Source: Bacteroidales bacterium (lineage in GTDB: Bacteria > Bacteroidota > Bacteroidia > Bacteroidales > UBA4417). Taken from it: DNA of 10,506 nt. Within the stretch, counting starts at the first letter, position 1. The number at the start of each line of letters is the position of its first letter. Below are positions 1 to 5,753 of the stretch, piece after piece. The stretch is taken from contig JANXXZ010000341.1 of NCBI GenBank assembly GCA_025350385.1, positions 1 through 10,506 of the forward strand, written 5' to 3'. The notes beneath the pieces are model-generated. The model was not told the origin of the DNA, did no database searches, and saw nothing but the letters and a program-made list of their open reading frames with translations. Both the position numbers and the translations under genes were made by a program.

Positions 1-639
1 ATTGTTGGATTGCTGGGACCTAACGGCGCCGGTAAAACAACTTCCTTTTACATAATTGTCGGACTAATCAAGCCTTTGCAGGGAAAAGTTTTCCTTGACG
101 AACGAGAGATCACATCCGAACCTATTTACCGCCGCGCACAACTTGGAATAGGCTACCTTGCCCAGGAAGCCTCCGTATTCCGTAAACTGAGTGTCGAAGA
201 TAACATTCTCGCCGTGCTGGAGTTTACCAAACTGAATAAACATGAGCAACAGGAGAAACTGGAATCCCTGCTTACTGAATTCGGGCTCCAGAATGTGCGA
301 AGGAATATGGGAATCCAACTATCAGGAGGTGAACGAAGGAGGACAGAAATCGCACGGGCTTTGGCGACTGATCCGAAATTTATCCTCCTGGATGAGCCAT
401 TTGCCGGTGTTGACCCGATTGCCGTTGAAGATATTCAAAACATCGTTTTAAAACTCCGGACCAAGAATATCGGGATTCTCATTACCGACCATAATGTTCA
501 TGAAACCCTTACCATCACCGATCGTGCTTATTTGTTATTTGAAGGGTCGGTACTCAAATCGGGCAGTTCAACTGACCTTGCTAACGACGAACAGGTCCGT
601 AAGGTATATCTTGGGAAGAATTTTGAATTAAGGAGATAA
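1..639 (+). CDS. lptB: LPS export ABC transporter ATP-binding protein LptB (5' end outside window)
   Basis: This is the cytoplasmic ATPase that powers the LptB2FG transporter, which extracts lipopolysaccharide from the inner membrane and pushes it along the Lpt bridge to the outer membrane. The frame is open from base 1, so the true start lies upstream; judged from the family's usual 240-250 residues, about 30 residues are missing. Visible motifs, in order: Walker A GPNGAGKTT (16-42), Q-loop region YLAQEASVFRKLS, ABC signature LSGGE (319-333), Walker B ILLDEP with catalytic Glu at 394-396, D-loop AGVDP, and H-loop ITDHNV with His at 490-492. The combination YLAQEASVFRKL, LSGGERRR and ITDHNVHETL is specific to LptB rather than to a generic ABC ATPase. 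The frame ends at TAA 637-639. The next gene converges only 7 bp away, with no terminator-like hairpin between them. Confidence 0.94.
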   Translation: MVGLLGPNGAGKTTSFYIIVGLIKPLQGKVFLDEREITSEPIYRRAQLGIGYLAQEASVFRKLSVEDNILAVLEFTKLNKHEQQEKLESLLTEFGLQNVRRNMGIQLSGGERRRTEIARALATDPKFILLDEPFAGVDPIAVEDIQNIVLKLRTKNIGILITDHNVHETLTITDRAYLLFEGSVLKSGSSTDLANDEQVRKVYLGKNFELRR

Positions 640-646
640 TTTCCGT

Positions 647-1342
647 TTATTTCAGCTTTTTAACCTGGAATAAATAGTTCAGGCTTATACCCAGGGTTAC
701 TGTATAATAAGGGATTTGCTTTTGTTTACTCCTGATACTGATAAAGGACGTGCCATTCATTTGAAATCCTGCTTTCAGCCTTTCGCTTCCTAACCTTATA
801 AAAGCTGCGGGCTCCAATAAAATGTATTTATTGTGCGATAACACAGGATCAGGACCGCTGCTTTCGAAGTAACCGTTATCCGTAATCGTGGCATCGAAAA
901 GCCCTGTTTTCAACCCGGCTCCATAATCAATATGTTTATTACCCTGGTTAGTCTGCCCCAGATTGAACTGGGCGAAGTAAACCATGTGTGTCCCTTTAAG
1001 GCTCGAAGGATCTGAGGTCCTGATAACTTTACCTTGTCCATTCCCTATTCCACCATAGAGTTCTAAATTAAGATCTGAACTGTTTTCCCAATAGTACCCC
1101 GCAGCAGCCTGGTAGTAATTAATTTCATCGGGTGCTTTAAAACCATATACCTGAATTGCCAGGTGCGAAACCGGCGAATAGGCTGCGGCAGCCGTTAATC
1201 CGGGAATGATTGTTACTCCACCGCTAAGCTGCACCTGGTTTTTAGCCGTCATCAACGGTATAGGCACCGGTTGCGGCATATATACCGTACACCCCCCTAC
1301 CAGGAGAATCAGAAAAGCCAGGAAAATAACGGGATGCCTCAT
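647..1342 (-). CDS. Outer-envelope lipoprotein of unknown function, beta-strand rich
   Basis: I do not recognise this 231-residue protein as a named family. It starts with a lipoprotein signal peptide: basic MRHP, hydrophobic residues 5-15, and lipobox V-G-G-C with the lipidated Cys at residue 18. Residues after the Cys (TVYMPQ) are not acidic. The surface-export signal described in Bacteroidota lipoproteins (acidic residues just after Cys) is therefore absent, and a periplasm-facing anchor is my inference. The rest shows alternating hydrophobic/polar strands (such as QLSGGVTIIPGL and LNLELYGGIGNGQG) and ends in YTVTLGISLNYLF, like an outer-membrane beta-barrel or beta-sandwich protein. It lies 63 bp downstream of pssA on the same strand with no -7 element visible in the gap, so co-transcription with pssA is likely. 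ATG at 1342 is the only start that preserves the signal peptide. Confidence 0.8.
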   Translation of the reverse strand: MRHPVIFLAFLILLVGGCTVYMPQPVPIPLMTAKNQVQLSGGVTIIPGLTAAAAYSPVSHLAIQVYGFKAPDEINYYQAAAGYYWENSSDLNLELYGGIGNGQGKVIRTSDPSSLKGTHMVYFAQFNLGQTNQGNKHIDYGAGLKTGLFDATITDNGYFESSGPDPVLSHNKYILLEPAAFIRLGSERLKAGFQMNGTSFISIRSKQKQIPYYTVTLGISLNYLFQVKKLK

Positions 1343-1405
1343 TTGGATTTCTGTTATTTAGAAAGGAGAAGAAGGAGGTATGACAGAGGAATGTTGGTGA
1401 AAAGT

Positions 1406-2122
1406 TTAAAAAACCAGCGATAAAATGATGTATACGATAATGATGAACGGCATAGCAGCAAATCCGAGAACAATCAGGGCAAATAATGCAAAAAGCAGCA
1501 GTGTGAACTGAGCCTTATTATCTTTCCAGCCCATGTTTTTGAATTTAAGCGAAAACAAGGGTAATTCCGCGACCAATAAGCCACTTAGAATAATTGTCAG
1601 CGCTGCCAGTACATAATAGTTGCCCAGCAAGGCAGCCAGGAATTCAAATTTCCCGCTTGCTGCAATCTGCTTCAGAATAAGCGGAAATGATCCAAAAAAA
1701 ATGGCAGCAGCCGGAGTTGGAACTCCTATGAACGAATCGGTCTGACGCGTATCGATATTGAATTTTGCGAGGCGGAGGGCTGAGAAAACCGGAATTAAAA
1801 AAGCCAGGAAAGGAAAAAGGTTGATTGAACCTGTTCCTGACCCGGGAAGGTTATTGCTGTTTCTCATCAGTTCTAGCACAATAACTCCAGGCAATAACCC
1901 GAACGATATTACATCGGCCAATGAATCAAGCTGTTTTCCGATTTCAGATGTTACATGCAGCAACCTTGCTGCCATGCCATCCATAAAGTCAAAAAGAGCT
2001 GCCAGGGCTATCATCCAGGCCGCAAGTTCAAGATTGCCGTTAAAAGCAAAGGAAATCCCCAGGCAACCGCTCAACAGGTTCAGGGAAGTAACAAAGTTAG
2101 GAATGTGCTGTTTTATTTTCAA
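1406..2122 (-). CDS. pssA: CDP-diacylglycerol--serine O-phosphatidyltransferase
   Basis: An integral membrane enzyme of 238 residues that transfers phosphatidyl from CDP-diacylglycerol to L-serine. The product, phosphatidylserine, is the precursor of phosphatidylethanolamine. The CDP-alcohol phosphatidyltransferase signature is complete: D45-x2-D48-G-x2-A-R53-x8-G62-x3-D66-x3-D70, supplying the four metal-binding aspartates. N-terminal IPNFVTSLNLLSG is the usual lead-in of the PssA branch, which separates it from PgsA-type enzymes. Hydrophobic segments follow throughout, ending in a long one at about residues 205-238. Length fits the bacterial type II enzyme. It is the first gene of a minus-strand pair with the lipoprotein at 647-1342, and a TAnnTTTG -7 element lies 27 bp before its ATG. 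No psd (decarboxylase) gene is in the window. Confidence 0.95.
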   Translation of the reverse strand: MKIKQHIPNFVTSLNLLSGCLGISFAFNGNLELAAWMIALAALFDFMDGMAARLLHVTSEIGKQLDSLADVISFGLLPGVIVLELMRNSNNLPGSGTGSINLFPFLAFLIPVFSALRLAKFNIDTRQTDSFIGVPTPAAAIFFGSFPLILKQIAASGKFEFLAALLGNYYVLAALTIILSGLLVAELPLFSLKFKNMGWKDNKAQFTLLLFALFALIVLGFAAMPFIIIVYIILSLVF

Positions 2123-2148
2123 TTTACAGGAGTCTTAAAGTGACTGCT

Positions 2149-2156
2149 CAAAGTTA
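2149..2156 (-). promoter_or_regulatory. Bacteroidota -7 element for pssA
   Basis: On the minus strand this reads TAACTTTG, an exact match to the TAnnTTTG consensus used by the Bacteroidota primary sigma factor. Transcription would start near 2142, giving a leader of about 20 nt before the pssA ATG at 2122. No TTG -33 element is found at the usual distance upstream, so the call rests on the -7 match and its position. Confidence 0.5.
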
Positions 2157-2231
2157 GTGAAATTGACAGAACTTAGTGCTCCATGTTCCCAACCTTCAAT
2201 TAACAAGGGAATAGACGCTTCAACATTCGTT

Positions 2232-2257
2232 ATTCGTTAATCGATATTCATCATTCC
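2232..2257 (+). repeat. 26-bp intergenic direct repeat, copy 1
   Basis: The copy begins ATTCGTTAATCG and ends TTCATCATTCC. It matches the copy at 2384-2409 at 25 of 26 positions (T versus C at the sixth base). The core contains the palindrome ATCGAT. It is preceded by a partial echo, ATTCGTT (2225-2231). Both copies lie in non-coding DNA and may belong to a dispersed genomic family. Confidence 0.7.
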
Positions 2258-2383
2258 TTTTCTGTTTAAAAATATCGGATGATGATTATTCGCTTGTTGT
2301 TTATTTTATGGGAGCGCATGAGAACGCTTGGCTTAGTTTACGAATATCAATTTATGAAGTAGTCGTTCCCTTCATCATTTTTA

Positions 2384-2409
2384 ATTCGCTAATCGATATT
2401 CATCATTCC
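2384..2409 (+). repeat. 26-bp intergenic direct repeat, copy 2
   Basis: The copy begins ATTCGCTAATCG and ends TTCATCATTCC. It lies 152 bp after copy 1 (2232-2257), in the same orientation, with one mismatch. It is followed directly by CTGACGG, whereas copy 1 is followed by TTTTCTG, so the identity stops sharply at the repeat edge. Confidence 0.7.
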
Positions 2410-2486
2410 CTGACGGATAAAACTTCATTTGTATAATAGTTCACTAACCTATACGTGTGTCTGCTCTTCTCCTATCTAACTGGTTC

Positions 2487-2517
2487 TTGCTAAAATACTG
2501 CGAATTTTATAACTTTG
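2487..2517 (+). promoter_or_regulatory. Bacteroidota-type promoter for the 81-aa gene
   Basis: A TTG -33 element (2487-2489), a 20-bp spacer and TAACTTTG at 2510-2517 form a full match to the Bacteroidota promoter (TTG, about 20 bp, TAnnTTTG). Predicted transcription start is near 2524, giving a leader of about 120 nt before the ATG at 2643. That leader carries the 15-bp direct repeats. Confidence 0.6.
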
Positions 2518-2590
2518 TTTTATCCTGGTAGTTAGTAGGACAAAGCAATACCTATGGCTGAAAAATTTCATCAATTCCGCGGGATCTTTC

Positions 2591-2626
2591 CTGAAAACGA
2601 ATAACTAAGAACTGAAAACGAATAAC
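2591..2626 (+). repeat. 15-bp direct repeat pair with 21-bp period
   Basis: CTGAAAACGAATAAC occurs at 2591-2605 and again at 2612-2626, separated by TAAGAA. The pair lies in the predicted leader of the 81-aa gene and ends 16 bp before its start codon. The core AACGAATAAC is the reverse complement of 2229-2238, so leader RNA and upstream DNA share an inverted motif. Confidence 0.65.
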
Positions 2627-2642
2627 AGAAAACTAAATCAGC

Positions 2643-2888
2643 ATGACCCCCGAACAGTTCAGGCAGCTAACGAGCCTGAGGCAAATGGAGTTGCTCTTTG
2701 AGCAAGGCAGAGAGCTGATGTGCCGGATTTATATATTCTACAATGTCCGGCTGTATGCTCTCAGCGACTTTTTTGTAGAAGTATGGTACCGTCAAACCTC
2801 CAATAAAATTGACAGAATCATAGTATTGGGAATAGATGACGTAATTGATCTGTATGAAGGACAGATTAATCTTAAGGATTTGTTTTAG
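2643..2888 (+). CDS. Small conserved-looking hypothetical protein (81 aa)
   Basis: I cannot name a function. The architecture resembles a group of roughly 80-residue hypothetical proteins I associate with Bacteroidota: an N-terminal helix opening with M-T-x-E-x-F and L-x-x-x-E, then strands of the form LYALSDFFVEVWYRQTSNKI, then a helix ending near the C-terminus (DDVIDLYEGQINLKDLF). Residues 30-66 form a beta-hairpin-like pattern. There is no signal peptide or membrane segment, so it is probably cytosolic. Its own promoter lies at 2487-2517, which supports it being expressed. It stands alone: pssA diverges from it and the Crp/Fnr gene converges on it. ATG at 2643 has no Shine-Dalgarno, as is usual in this phylum. 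An overlapping minus-strand frame at 2667-2972 looks like noise by comparison. Confidence 0.65.
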   Translation: MTPEQFRQLTSLRQMELLFEQGRELMCRIYIFYNVRLYALSDFFVEVWYRQTSNKIDRIIVLGIDDVIDLYEGQINLKDLF

Positions 2889-2909
2889 ATACAGGAATGC
2901 GACAGAAGC

Positions 2910-2930
2910 CTGAGGACCGGAACGGTTCAG
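2910..2930. terminator. Possible hairpin between convergent genes
   Basis: CTGA-GG-ACCG-GAA-CGGT-TCAG can fold into an 8-bp stem with a two-base bulge and a GAA loop. It lies 21 bp after the stop of the 81-aa gene and before the 3' end of the converging Crp/Fnr gene at 3028. No T-tract follows on either strand, so it is only a weak terminator candidate. Confidence 0.25.
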
Positions 2931-3027
2931 CAGGTCAGGCAGGTACATGGTTATTCGGATTCTTAGTCCCATAGCATTCTCAGATCCACTCCTTATCCTG
3001 CACTCTCCTTATATCCCTGCTTCTGTA

Positions 3028-3723
3028 TCATCCAACCTCACTGATCCTGACCAAACGGGGAACATCCAGTAGTTTTATCGATTTTACGGAGAGATCTATC
3101 AATCCATCATCTTTCAACTCTTTCATCAGCCTGATGACACTTTCAGTTGACATACCGGTGAGTTCCCCCAAGTCGCTGCGCGAAAGAGGAAGTTCAAATT
3201 CAAGACTTTTAAAAATCCGGCTTGAGAGACAAAGTAATATATCGGCCAGCCTGCCATGAAGCTGTTTTTGGGTGAGACAGAAAAAACGGCCGTAGGTTTG
3301 AGCAGTATTCTCATTTAGGATATTCATTATCCTAAAAGCAAAAGCCGGGTTTTGAAGCAACAATTGCTTAAAAATATTGATATCTATCATTTTTATGACT
3401 GTATCAACATAGGTGCTGACTGTATACAGATTGGTATTATTCCCTTCGAAGATCGCAGGGACTCCGATGATGTGCCCGGCCGGTGTAATATTCAGGATAA
3501 GGTTCTTTGGATTCCCTTCCAGATAAACCTTTACGAGACCGCTCTCGAGGTAAATAATATTGGATGCAAAAGCCCCTTGCTTACAAATGGTTTCACCCTT
3601 CCGATAGGTTACGGTTACAGCCCTATTTTCCAGCAGGACTTTCTCTTCATCCGTAAGCAGGGAGAAACAGGGGGCATCATATAAATGGGTTTCACATTTA
3701 CCGGAAGGGACAGTTTCTGCCAT
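3028..3723 (-). CDS. Crp/Fnr-family transcriptional regulator
   Basis: A 231-residue DNA-binding regulator. Residues 20-135 form the cyclic-nucleotide-binding-like beta-roll (YRKGETICKQG, IIYLESGLVKVYLEG, PAGHIIGVPAIFEG). A dimerisation helix follows at about 120-145. The Crp-type winged helix-turn-helix is at about 150-225, with LTQKQLHGRLADIL and recognition region LSRSDLGELTGMSTESVIR (180-198). The phosphate-binding cassette lacks the Gly-Glu and Arg-Ala/Ser pattern of cAMP-binding CRP, so cAMP is an unlikely ligand. It also lacks the four-cysteine cluster arrangement of FNR: Cys10, Cys19, Cys47, Cys149 and Cys165 are present but differently spaced. The ligand is unknown. It lies 36 bp downstream of lysS with no -7 match in the gap, so read-through from lysS is likely. 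Its targets cannot be told from this window. Confidence 0.92.
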   Translation of the reverse strand: MAETVPSGKCETHLYDAPCFSLLTDEEKVLLENRAVTVTYRKGETICKQGAFASNIIYLESGLVKVYLEGNPKNLILNITPAGHIIGVPAIFEGNNTNLYTVSTYVDTVIKMIDINIFKQLLLQNPAFAFRIMNILNENTAQTYGRFFCLTQKQLHGRLADILLCLSSRIFKSLEFELPLSRSDLGELTGMSTESVIRLMKELKDDGLIDLSVKSIKLLDVPRLVRISEVG

Positions 3724-3759
3724 TGGAGATAGATATGTATAATTAAGTTGAAAGAGTTT

Positions 3760-5487
3760 TCAATCTTTACACCAGGCCTGCACCTCTTCCAGTTTGAGGG
3801 AAGTAATTTCCAGTTTCAGTTTTTTCCGCAACCCGCTAAGATCGTTGAGCAGTTTATTTGGATTGGCGGCTTTTACTTCTTCAGGGGTTTTAAAACCGGC
3901 TTTACGAATCACCGGAACCCATTCGGCAGGAATGCCCTGGGCAATGAAATCATCGTCGGTTACCAGGTTCACAATCGCCTTCTTTTCGGGGCGCATTTGC
4001 GGAAAGAAGAGTACATCCTGAATGGAAGCCTGGTTGGTCATGAGCATCACCAGCCTGTCGATTCCGATACCAATACCGGCAGTCGGGGGCATGCCATATT
4101 CAAGTGCCCGCAGGAAATCATAATCAATAAACATAGCTTCATTATCGCCACGCTCCATCAGTTTTACCTGGTATTCGAACCGCTCACGCTGATCGATGGG
4201 ATCATTCAATTCACTGTATGCGTTTGCTATTTCCTTTCCATTGATCATCAGTTCGAAGCGCTCAACCAAACCTGGTTTGCTTCGGTGCTTTTTAGTGAGC
4301 GGGCTCATTTCAACCGGGTAATCAATGATAAAAGTAGGTTGAATGTAATGATGTTCGCATTTTTCGCCAAAGAGCAGGTCGACCAGTTTACCCTTGCCCA
4401 TGGTATTATCGGTTTCGAGTTCCAATTGGCGGCAGACAATGCGTAGCTGTGCTTCGTCCATGGCTGAAACATCTATCCCGGTATGCTCTTTAATTGCATC
4501 GTATATGGAAATACGGTTAAATGGAGCTTTAAAACTGATAGTTGTATCACCAAAAGGCACGTCAGTTTTACCATAGAGCCCGACGGCTATTTTCTGGAGC
4601 ATCTGCTCTGTCTGTTCCATCATCCAGAAATAATCGCGGTAAGCCACATAAAATTCAAGTATGGTAAACTCAGGATTATGGGTGCGGTCCATGCCTTCGT
4701 TGCGGAAATCGCGGCTGAATTCATACACCCAGTCAAACCCGCCAACAATGAGTCGCTTCAGGTAAAGTTCGTTGGCAATCCGGAGGTATAAAGGAATGTC
4801 CAGTGCATTGTGATGAGTAATAAACGGACGGGCAGTGGCCCCGCCGGGAATGCTTTGCAAAACGGGTGTATCCACCTCCAGCGCACCCTGGCTGTTCAGG
4901 AATTCACGGATGATGTTAACTACTTTAGTACGCTTTACGAATACATCCTTGACAGCCGGGTTTATGATCAGGTCCACATACCGTTGGCGATACTTGAACT
5001 CCGGGTCGGTTACCGCATCGAACGTCTGGCCCTCAGCTTCCTTTACTATAGGAAGGGGTTTCACCGATTTGCTGAGCATCTTCAATTCTTTCACATGAAT
5101 TGAGATTTCACCCATTTGCGTATTGAAAACAAAACCGGTAACCCCGATAATATCCCCGATGTCCATGAGCCGTTTAAACACTGTATTATACAAGGTCTTT
5201 TCGTCGCCGGGGCAAATATCATCACGCTTGATGTATAATTGTATCCTGCCGGCTGAATCCTGTATATCCACAAAAGAAGCGGCCCCCATGATGCGGCGGG
5301 TCATAATGCGGCCTGCCAGGCTAACTTCCTGGTACCTGGTGTTATCAGCGGGGAAATTGGTTAGAATTTCGCTGGTGGTGGCATTAATCAGATAACTTTC
5401 GGCCGGGTATGGGTTGATGCCAAGGTTAAATAGTTCCTGTAAGGAGTTACGCCTGAATTGTTCCTGTTCACTGAGTTCCAATGCCAT
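3760..5487 (-). CDS. lysS: Lysine--tRNA ligase (class II)
   Basis: Charges tRNA-Lys with lysine using ATP in the cytoplasm. The protein has 575 residues from ATG 5487. It has an N-terminal anticodon-binding OB fold (about 53-150, including VSLAGRIMTRRIMGAASFVDIQD) and a class II catalytic core. Motif 1 region is around 192-212 (EVDTPVLQSIPGGATARPF follows), motif 2 is FRNEGMDRTHNPEF (261-274), and motif 3 is GIGIGIDRLVM (471-481). Bacterial LysS usually ends near 505; here a further segment of about 70 residues (503-575: AEWVPVIRKAGFKTPEEVKA, then a basic KLRKKLKLE-like stretch) follows, an extension I know from Bacteroidota LysS. A TTG 18 bp further upstream is in frame but forms part of the promoter -7 element, and MALELSEQE matches the family's usual beginning, so 5487 is preferred. 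First gene of a pair with the Crp/Fnr regulator. Confidence 0.97.
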   Translation of the reverse strand: MALELSEQEQFRRNSLQELFNLGINPYPAESYLINATTSEILTNFPADNTRYQEVSLAGRIMTRRIMGAASFVDIQDSAGRIQLYIKRDDICPGDEKTLYNTVFKRLMDIGDIIGVTGFVFNTQMGEISIHVKELKMLSKSVKPLPIVKEAEGQTFDAVTDPEFKYRQRYVDLIINPAVKDVFVKRTKVVNIIREFLNSQGALEVDTPVLQSIPGGATARPFITHHNALDIPLYLRIANELYLKRLIVGGFDWVYEFSRDFRNEGMDRTHNPEFTILEFYVAYRDYFWMMEQTEQMLQKIAVGLYGKTDVPFGDTTISFKAPFNRISIYDAIKEHTGIDVSAMDEAQLRIVCRQLELETDNTMGKGKLVDLLFGEKCEHHYIQPTFIIDYPVEMSPLTKKHRSKPGLVERFELMINGKEIANAYSELNDPIDQRERFEYQVKLMERGDNEAMFIDYDFLRALEYGMPPTAGIGIGIDRLVMLMTNQASIQDVLFFPQMRPEKKAIVNLVTDDDFIAQGIPAEWVPVIRKAGFKTPEEVKAANPNKLLNDLSGLRKKLKLEITSLKLEEVQAWCKD

Positions 5488-5502
5488 TTTTATATTTTTT
5501 TG

Positions 5503-5510
5503 CAAAGATA
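5503..5510 (-). promoter_or_regulatory. Bacteroidota -7 element for lysS
   Basis: The minus strand reads TATCTTTG, an exact TAnnTTTG match, ending 15 bp before the lysS ATG. Transcription would begin about 9 nt before that ATG. The last three bases are the TTG that an automated caller could take as an upstream start, so this element decides the start. No clear TTG -33 is visible. Confidence 0.55.
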
Positions 5511-5547
5511 GGCATCTCGGGGTATAGTTTGAAATCTGGTTTGCCCA

Positions 5548-5596
5548 AGAGTCAGAAGTAGGGAGTAGGGAGTAGGGAGTATAGAGTCAGAAGTAG
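5548..5596 (+). repeat. Heptamer tandem repeat with flanking 14-bp repeats
   Basis: AGTAGGG occurs three times in tandem (5557-5563, 5564-5570, 5571-5577), followed by a degenerate AGTATAG. The 14-mer AGAGTCAGAAGTAG occurs at 5548-5561 and again at 5583-5596, exactly 35 bp (five heptads) apart. The whole tract is therefore built on a 7-bp period. It lies in the divergent intergenic region between lysS and the glycosyltransferase, outside both -7 elements. Confidence 0.75.
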
Positions 5597-5724
5597 AGAA
5601 GGTAGTATGAAGTTAAACCTGAGTTTCGACTGTTCTGTTCACTCTTGTCCCTTTCTATTTTCTGTCAAATAATAGATTAAGCTGTTCCTCAATAAAAAGC
5701 ATGACTTAATCCATTGCATCTTCT

Positions 5725-5732
5725 TATTTTTG
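5725..5732 (+). promoter_or_regulatory. Bacteroidota -7 element for the glycosyltransferase gene
   Basis: TATTTTTG matches TAnnTTTG exactly. It places transcription start near 5739, so the in-frame TTG (5730-5732) and ATG (5733) would be untranscribed and the ATG at 5754 becomes the first usable start. No TTG lies at the expected -33 position, so the call is moderate. Confidence 0.45.
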
Positions 5733-5753
5733 ATGCGGAAAACGAACCGATCG

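Larger units (their letters stand above)
2123..2642. other. Divergent intergenic region with promoters and dispersed short repeats
   Basis: These 520 bp separate divergently transcribed pssA (-) and the 81-aa gene (+). The stretch holds a minus-strand -7 element at 2149-2156, a plus-strand promoter at 2487-2517, a 26-bp direct repeat pair (2232-2257, 2384-2409) and a 15-bp direct repeat pair (2591-2605, 2612-2626). The decamer GTTATTCGTT at 2229-2238 is the reverse complement of AACGAATAAC inside both 15-bp copies, so the two repeat types share a core in opposite orientation. No convincing coding frame is seen here. Confidence 0.7.

Noticed and set aside
1758..2138. A 126-codon plus-strand frame across pssA
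   Set aside because: It is antisense to the complete CDP-alcohol phosphatidyltransferase signature of pssA and has low-quality composition with no motif.
2316..2332. AGCG / CGCT inverted repeat as an operator or terminator
   Set aside because: The stem is only four to five pairs with no flanking promoter or gene end, too weak to call.
2554..2604. A 16-codon ATG frame (MAEKFHQFRGIFPENE) in the leader of the 81-aa gene
   Set aside because: It is too short to judge, has no recognisable leader-peptide signal, and its end is part of the 15-bp repeat. It is possible as an upstream ORF but unsupported.
2667..2972. A 101-codon minus-strand frame overlapping the 81-aa gene
   Set aside because: No promoter or motif supports it, while the plus-strand gene has a full promoter and a protein-like pattern.
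3748..4446. A 232-codon open frame on the plus strand inside lysS
   Set aside because: It is antisense to the conserved catalytic core and C-terminus of lysS, and its translation has no family features. The lysS motifs leave no doubt about the coding strand.
5548..5596. Possible CRISPR array
   Set aside because: The repeats are contiguous heptamers without spacers of constant length, so this is a microsatellite-like tract.
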